Notes under the pieces: model-generated
Seen by the model: only the letters and a program-made list of their open reading frames with translations
The model's database searches: none
Told to the model about the DNA's origin: nothing
Assembly (NCBI GenBank): GCA_946406115.1
Contig: OX291542.1
Span: 37,281,321 to 37,345,320, forward strand
Length of the DNA: 64,000 nucleotides
Source of the DNA: Apoda limacodes
Lineage: Eukaryota > Arthropoda > Insecta > Lepidoptera > Limacodidae
Reading direction: 5' to 3'
In this document: piece after piece, positions 13,701 to 22,700 of the stretch
How the letters are laid out: every line of letters starts with the position of its first letter
Position numbering within the stretch: the first letter of the stretch is position 1
Translations under genes and position numbers: made by a program

Positions 13701-16700
13701 CCTTCCACTGTTATGAGACCTGAGACTCTCAGCAGATGACAGCGCGTGCCTCAGGGACGCCTCGCACAGGAAGCAATTGGAGATAAGTCCTTTACCACAG
13801 GATCAGTGCAAAACTCTCGCAATTTTTATTATTATCATTCCGGTGTTAATAAATATCATAATTAATCATACCGATCGAGCAAGCAACCGCCCCTAAGATT
13901 CTCGTGCTTTGCCGATTATAAAACGGCTGCGAAACCAAGCCTACCCCAAAAGGACTGTATTTCAATAAAAAGTAAAGTAAATATATAAAGCGATAGAAGT
14001 GCAGTGCATATTTTAAGTTAGGTTAGGTTCTATATAATTACATAAAATGTGTGATTTTTATAATTTAGTTTGATTTTATAGCAAGGCTTCTAAGCAGGTC
14101 CTTAGGGGTCGTCTACGGGGGGGGCGTCCTTATTTAGGTTGAACTGTTATTTAGACAAGCTTAACAAGGTGAGGATGTAGTTGCTTTTCTAAAATTGTAT
14201 ATTTCAACATTAAGTGATTTTTTTTTAATTAATTCTGTCACTTTATTTTTGGGCTTTAACTTTTTTTTTTATAAATAATAAATATATTTGGACATTACAC
14301 ACAGCGCCGTCTAGCCCCAAGGAAAGCAGAGCTTGTGTTGACAACAGATACAAATACATATATTACTTTTTTTTGTAAATACATACATATCATACATAAA
14401 TACACCCAGACTCAAGACAAACACAAATGTTTGTCCAGTGCGTAAATCAAACCCACACCCTCTGCACAGCAACCGGCCACACTACCAACTAGGCTGCGAA
14501 GAAGTCTGCTGTAAATAAATAAAACTAAAACATTAAACATTTTACTGGACATTTAAAGTTTCTTTACCTATTTTAATATTGATAGATTTTTTAAGATAAA
14601 TGTCCCAGTGTCCTCCTACAATTTGTCTAGAATTGACAAGGCGGTATATTTTTATGTCTCTGGTCATTCATTTTACCGCTTACTACTATAAACAAGATAT
14701 TTATGACTTACCCTTACATATGTAAAGTAACCTTAATCCAGATAAACTGTTTTCAGAAGCAGTGTTGCGGTGATGGGCTCACTCACTGGAAGGTAACGCG
14801 CACGCACTTTACTCCTGTAGGTACGCATATTATTCCAGCTGGTATATAGTTCCAGCCACTGGTTTACCGTTTAGTTAGTTAGTTAGCGGAATAAAAACCG
14901 TAACGTAATACTACAAAATGTTATTACATTTTCCTTAAAGTTAGTTATTAATTTTAAGTTACTAACTTCCAAGCAACATAGAGCCGCGTCAAATTCTCCA
15001 GCTCCCTCACCACTTTCTGGTACTCCTGGAACTGCGCTCGCTCGTCTTGCAGCTTCTGCAGCTTTGGAGCTATGTCCTCCTTAATTATCTATAAACAGTG
15101 TTTAGTTACATTAAATTAATTGTTGTTTAAATGTAAATTGCGGCAATTTTATCGTAATTTTAGCCAATTAAAAACCATTAGATTGAATATGTCGCTTTTA
15201 TTATAGTGTTACCAGCAAAATTTGTTGATTTTATCAGATATTAAATGAATGTAGTTATCAACAAAATATACTTTATATATTGGCTACATCCATATCGTAA
15301 ATCGTCTGTTATCTGTTGACAAACATAGTCTTGCAACCAACATAATTTATGATACAACTCAAATTAGTCTTTTAATTATCGTCTCAGCTCAGTTTAACAG
15401 GTTAAGGTTGAGATGCTGCCGAATCATCAGTAATTATTTTCAATCAATATGAATTCTTCCGTCTTATATTTATGTTTTTTTATATACCAATGAAGTGGCA
15501 AGCAAGCTTACGGTCCGATTGATGGTAAGCGGTCACCGCAGCCCATGGACGCTTGCTACACCCGGGGCATCACTCGCGCTTTGTCGACTCTACAAAAATC
15601 TAATGACTTCTTTACTGTAGTCCTTAAAGAAAACCTTGGCAGGGAGCTCATTCCACACTTTACACTCATGTTAAGTTAAGCAGAGTACATAAACCACTAC
15701 ACTAGGAAAAAATATAAGTTAGGTAACTAAATAACCAGCCCACCTTATCTTATACTTAGCGAAGTAGTGTTAATTTAAATGTTTTTAAACAAATGTTGAT
15801 TTAATTTTTGTTACTTTACTTTTTTCTTTAAATTTCTTTTTATATCTAAGTCAGGACGTGGCGTATCGATTGATATTGTCACTAGAGCAATTTGGTTCTG
15901 AGACAGCGAGGGGCAAAAAAAACTATACTAACTACACACACACACACACACACGCACGCACGCGTTTGCTTGCGGTTTGTTATCGCACGGAATTTTCACA
16001 ACTATGAACTTAAGTATATTAAACCCTATGCACTACGCAAAAACATCCGCAGATCGTTGCAATAGTGCTCGAAACGCGGTGAAGAAATGTCGTCACTACG
16101 CGTCTCACAGATAATTTTTATGGTATAGTTTTAGTGAATTTTAAGGCCAAGAATCCCTATCCAATTCTCATTAAATCTAATGCGTTACGATTTTCAATAC
16201 GTACCGCAACAGGCCGCGACCCAGTGCACCCAGCCTTAGAATGTCGAGTTGTCAACTAAAATGCGCGTCATATAAGTTTGCACGTATTAAAATGCGGGGC
16301 GACGATTGTATTGTTTTTTTGAGCTAATTCACTGTGGTGCCTCCGCCACGCAGAAACTGACATGGCCAGTCTAGGCATGGAGATCGGTAGAAGCTCGTCT
16401 AAATAATCAAAATGATAGCACTTAAAAACATTTTCTCACATAACTCTGGTTTTATTGGGCCAATCCTTACTAAATTAAAATGGGACCAATCTGCGAGTTA
16501 ACCTTTCCCTATACGTAATATTTTTCCAAATCGGTTTATAAGTAACCTAGTTCTGAGGTAAAAAACATTACAAATAAACATACAACCGAATTGAGGACCT
16601 TCTTCTTTTTTGAAGCCAGTTAAAAAAACATTTAACATGATGCTGAAAACCCCAACTTCGCAAGCATATAATGACTCATTCACTGTCACAGCCATAAGGC

Positions 16701-19700
16701 TATGGAATAATTTACCCTTCAATGTCAAAAAAGCACAAACTTTATCACACGTAATCACACATTACTTAAAATTTAAGCTGTCTCAACACTGTTTACTTAT
16801 CTATATTATTTAAGATTTATGTAGTTTGTGTATTTATATAAGTTTATTTTATGTTATGTATTTGATAAATATTTATTTTGTTTAGATGTTTGTACGTATT
16901 AGTATTATTTATTATTCATATGTATATAAATTTAGCTATTGCTATAAATGTATATATTATTTTACTTTTGCTTTTTTTTTGTTTCAGTTTGCAAATTCTA
17001 CTCAATAATTTTATAAAGTCTCCTCTACCCAAAGGTTGTCTGGAAGAGATCGCTCATTAGCGGTAAGACCGCCAATTTGTTATTTCTTTTATTGTTTTAA
17101 TTGTTTTGTAATCTATATGCGAAATAAAGTATTTTATTATTATTGTACCAACATCATTGAGCTCTCGAAGTTTAGCATCTTTCTTTTCTATTGTCTTCTG
17201 TGCTGCTTGTTTCTTAGCCTCGTACATCCTGGTACCAGCAGCTTCCTCCACCATGGCCAGAATCTACAGAGAAATAGAATTATTAGGCATTGCATAAAGT
17301 ATGTCATTTTGATTGCAATGTTATTGGAAATTTAATATCCTTCAAGATACTTATGTGGGAAATCACTTTAGTGGTAGGTACTGACCTCTGGTGGCTTCAT
17401 GTTAAGCACCTTAGTGATGCGTCCCTGCATGATAAGGAAATGTGGATTGTTAACATTAAGCTGCACCGAGCAGAACAGGTCGCTGACCCGCTTGTTCTGC
17501 ACGTTGATACCATTTATGAGATACTTATTCTTGCCTCCCATTACTACCTGCAAAAGTTTTTTTTGTAAACTTAATCAAAATTAAAATGAACTAGGTACAA
17601 TTGGCTTCGCTAGATAAGGCTTCTAAAATCACAATGCTAATGTTTGTTTGAATTTTACTATAAAAACTAAAATTACCTGTCTGGTGACTGTAATTTCTTC
17701 ATGGTTTTCATAGCCAATTGGGCATTGGCGCTTGTCACGATTGTCAAAAGTAATGCTGACAGTGGCTTTAGTAATACCGGCTTGTCCATGCTTGTAGATG
17801 AGCTCCTGCAAGCTGCCAGCTCTCACCTAGTCAGTTACCGGTCCATTAACAGAAACATTTATTAAGCTAATGAATTTCAGATCGAAGTTTTAAGGTATTG
17901 TATCAAAGAAAGGTACTTTTTCTCAAACATGCTACGATATACGACCATATGTTGCACAAGCTTCTTTGGGGTAAATCGTGCTAGCAGTACAGTATCAAAA
18001 AGCGGTCCGTAATGTTTTAGCCAGCTGCTCGAGCGGTATGTAATTTGAAAATGGAGCGACCTTTTCCAAACCCGAACATTGATAACTGAAGTGATCAAGT
18101 TTTATTTAAATTTCGGACTAACACAACAAAAAGAATGCGCCATCAAATTAATTAAAAAAAAGAAATCAACATTTCAACGCGGCGAATTAGCGGCAAAATT
18201 ACCTAAACTATTTTTATTATTGTCAATACAGTTGTCAAAATAATTAGTTTTTTTAATAAACATGTACGTTATTATGTTATTGTTTTAATTTACACGCATG
18301 TTTGAGAAAAGCACTATACAAGTCTTGGCCAGAACTGAGCATAACCGGACTTTGTGATGCGTGACTCGGCTACGCCTCGGCCCGCATACTCACGATCGCC
18401 CGGTTATGCTGCATTTGCGGGCCGCGGCAGTAATGTACTATATCTACGGTTACGTAAAGTACTTATAAGTAAGAATTAGAGCACCAGTAACAAACATTAA
18501 CGGCCAGCAATAGCAAATCATGTAGTGGAAATTTGATATTATTGTAGAAGCTTGATTTTTTTACAGCTTCAAGGGACCATAGATGTTTTTTTTTTTTTTT
18601 TTATACCACTAAGGTGGCAAACAAGCTTACGGCCCGCCTGATGGTAAGCGGTCACCGTAGCCTATGGACGCTTGCAACACCAGGGGTATCACTTGCGCGT
18701 TGCCGACCCTTCAGAACTCCATACTGTAGTCCTTGCAGAAAACCTTGGCAGGGAGCTCATTCCACAACTTCAGCGTTTGCGGGAGGAAGTTTCTCTGAAA
18801 CCGCACTGTACGCGACCATTTAGGTTCTAAAGTGTGAGAATGAATTCCCTGCCGATGGCGAGCGGTGCGATGGTAGAAAGTAGCCGTGGGCATCATTTCG
18901 AACAATTCCTCAGAACACAACCCATTGTACAAGCGGTAGAACACACACAGTGAGGCAAAGTCTCTCCTCAGACTTAAGGGCTCGATACCGCAAGTGAGTT
19001 TGGAATCGTCGACAATTCTCATAGCCCGTCGTTCAACCGAGTCAAAAGGGCCAAGCTGGTATCCGGGTGCACCTGCCCAGAGATGGCAGCAGTACTCCAT
19101 ATGGGGCCGAACTTGCGACTTGTAAAGTAACAACCTTTGCCCCGACGTGAAGTACTGCTTCGCTCTGTTGAGTACACCAAGTTTTTTGGACGCCAGCTTC
19201 ACCTTATCTTGTAAATGATCTCGGAACTGAACATCGCTGGAGATGTCGACACCAAGGATCCCAATGCTCTTGGAGATGGAGAGGGGAGTGTTCTGGAATT
19301 GTGGGACCACAGTGAATGGAGTTTGTAGGGTTGAATCGGACCAAGTTTACCCGTCCCCAGTCAGAGACCTGGGACAGTGTGGTCTCAATTTGAGACACAA
19401 GTTCTCCGCGGTTTTCCTCCACAACGGAACGAGGGATGTTTGCACGACCCGTGTAAAAAGCGTCTCCAGTACTGTCATCTGCATAGCAATGTATGTTGTT
19501 GATGTCCAACATGTCATTGATATGCAGTAGAAACAGCTTAGGAGACAGCACAGAGCCTTGCAGGACACCAGCATTAATGTCCATGCTATCAGAGCAACTA
19601 CCGTCAACTACGGTTCGTATGCGTCTGCCGGACAAAAAGCTAGCCACCCATTTGCACAAACCCTCGGGCACTCCGTAAGATGGCAACTTCGATAGAAGAC

Positions 19701-22700
19701 CGCGGTGCCAGACCCGATCGAACGCCTTCGCTATGTCCAGGCTACATGCCAATGCCTCCCCCTGTTAGTATTTATTATTAGTTTAAACGTGATACATTTA
19801 CGCGTTCCTGAGATAGAGGGTCTTGACAGACAGATGGACAACAAAGTGATCCTATAAGAGATCCTTTTTTCCTTTTGAGGTATGGAACCCTAAAAACGCA
19901 ACCCCATCGAGTTTGGGCTTATTTGATTCGTTGTGACAAGCTTTGGTTTAACATGATATTCAGGGTCTGATGATGAAGCCGGAAGGTACCCAAAGGAACT
20001 CCGTAACGAAAAAACGCAAACCTATCGAGTTTGGCCTCATGGGATACGTCGTGAACTCGTGACAAGTACTTCGGTCTTATATGATATTCAGGGTGTGATG
20101 AGGCGGGTGGCGGCGGGTTTATTGAGACTATGTATCTAACGTAGCGTTCACTTTTTTAATTTTTTTTTAAATATTTTATCAGTTATTCAAAATTCAAGAT
20201 GGCGGATGCTATTGCTATTGCATGTCATACTCGACGAGATTTTTTTCACAAATAATTGAACTAAATTTTATTGGGTGTTCAAGAATGCAAAACTCATATC
20301 ATTTATCGGTCTTTTTTAATCAAGATGGTGGATCTAATATGGCGTGCAGTCAATTTTATGTTTTAGTAAATTTTTCCTTTTTGTTTCAGAGTTGTTCTTG
20401 GCGAAATCCGAAATGCAAAATCATTGCAATACAGAAGTTAGTATATAAGGTTAGTTGCTAATATGCGAATATGAGTGAGTGAGCGAGAAAGTGAGTAGAA
20501 GAATGAGATAAGTCAGTGAGTAAGCTGGAGAATGAGTAAATGTATTCCCATTTAAAACTAAGGGATTATAGTGTTTTTATTATATACAGAATGAAGAAAG
20601 GCTTCTGATTAATATTACAGACAAAAGACGAAAACGCATTGGAACACCTGATCACATTGTTGAACTTATGGAGATCTAATTGCAGAAGTAGAAGGAATGT
20701 ATTGATTGATGAATACTAAATAAACCAACTCTTTCCCCACCATACCTTAATGTAAATGCAACCACAAACAAAATAGTTTCGAAACTTAATAAATTATTTG
20801 GATGTATGTTTTCGCATTTTGTCGCTCGTACCACCCACAGTGTAAACATAGATGTATGCGTGAGCGCGCCGAACCAGACCAGAACCGACCGACCCAGGCC
20901 AGAACCAACCCTTAAGGGACATTTGAAATCAAAATTTAACTATGCACTTGAGGTATTGTGCCGACTGTTGTCAGAAAAATACATCTAATTCCTGCTTTAT
21001 AAAGGAAAAACATTTTAACAATTACAGGTTTTAATAATTGCCATTACATTTTTAATATAAAAACTAATATAAGTTTTGTAAAATATTATTTGACCATATA
21101 TTGCACTAATTGACCAATAAAAAAAATCTATTTTCTCTAGTAAAACATAAATATATTTTTAATAATATTTAACTATCTTTGGAGTTTGCGCTAAACAATT
21201 GTCACAGGCAAACATTAGAGTAGCATAGGCTGCTAGAGTATGCTAAATGCCCCGCTCGTTGTCTGTCAGCGCCCTTGCCGAATGCCAGCCGATCCGGCAA
21301 ATTGATGCTGCATTTCTCCACTTCTTTTTTTTAGCAGATAACATATGAATTAACATAGCTAAATGGACTAAGTCCTTTGTCTACCAATATATTGCCAAAT
21401 AAAACAGTACTAAAATAATTAACAACAAATATTAAATTGTGTTGCTTATTGAAAAAAAGTTTGAATTATATACTCCGTAGTGTTATTTCATCTGGATGTG
21501 AGGGAACCGTTATTCATTTCACGCATTATATGCACATTGTCATAATAAGGATAAATATATAGGACACAAAGCTGTAAGTCACATATAAATACACAATTGG
21601 ACGCGGTGCAATATGAGCATAGTAAAGTATCAATACTCATCATATTTAAGTTTGTACGCCACTAGTTAATTGCCATAAGAGATTTTTAATCAATCAATAT
21701 CATTTATTCAATTTAGGCATCAATAATTGTGTACTTAGTAGTAGTGTACTTATTTCTAATTCAGCTTGTTTCTGAATATACATTTTCTACATGGAAGTAC
21801 TATAGCTTTATTCCTGCACCCTTGCCAACTTATCTTCATTGCATTATACACCATTGGCCACCACACACCAAAGATCAATCAGTCAATCGTCTATATATTT
21901 TTTAAATATAAATGATCATAAGCCATAAGTTAATTCGACAATACCAATCCCAGGCCATATTTTGCCTAGAATGTTACGCTGGTCTTTAAAACTGGCATGT
22001 TATAACTATTCAACCAAATATAGAGCAGGAAAAGCAATTGAAAATGCACTTTGCGGATGGACAGCACCTCCAATTGCTGAGGTTCCAGAGAAATCACGTA
22101 AAGAGGTACTGTTGATGAGAAAGCGGTTGGAACTTAAATGTCAACAGCTTTCCAGAGGAAACAAAAAAGATTTGACATTGAGGTCATATTTCATGTATTA
22201 CACGGCTAGCCATGTACCAATACAGATCCCTTATCAAGGCTGTATAGACCGGGAGACAGTGACACAAAATATTGGGTGATTTGTACTAGTAAGGCGGTTC
22301 TTCAGGGGTCTAACTACGTAATGATGAAAAGAAAAATGATGGTCATAGCGCTGGTACCGGCGGCCCAATCGCGTGGGCGTTAGTCGAACGTGTCGGATAT
22401 ATTACGAGTGTGGAATGATTTGTTCCACAAAAATCATTGTATTTGCCGTAAGTCCATAAAAAAAAATAGGCGGTAGTGTAATGTTCTCGGGTATGACTTA
22501 CAGCCTGCCATACGGGGAGAACACATTAATTAAAAAAAAACAATTCAACCATCTGTACCAAGTTTATTTTTGCACAGCTAATCATTGTCAAGTAGCCATT
22601 AATGAACGTCACCATGCCATACTTTTAAGACAATTCTAAATAGCCGCCATAACGCGGCAAGGGAGTTGATTTTTTTTTTTTGGCAATACTTGGCATATTA

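Noticed and set aside
15934..15975. Z-DNA-forming regulatory site
   Set aside because: The CA/CG run could form Z-DNA, but an ordinary microsatellite explains it and nothing links it to regulation.
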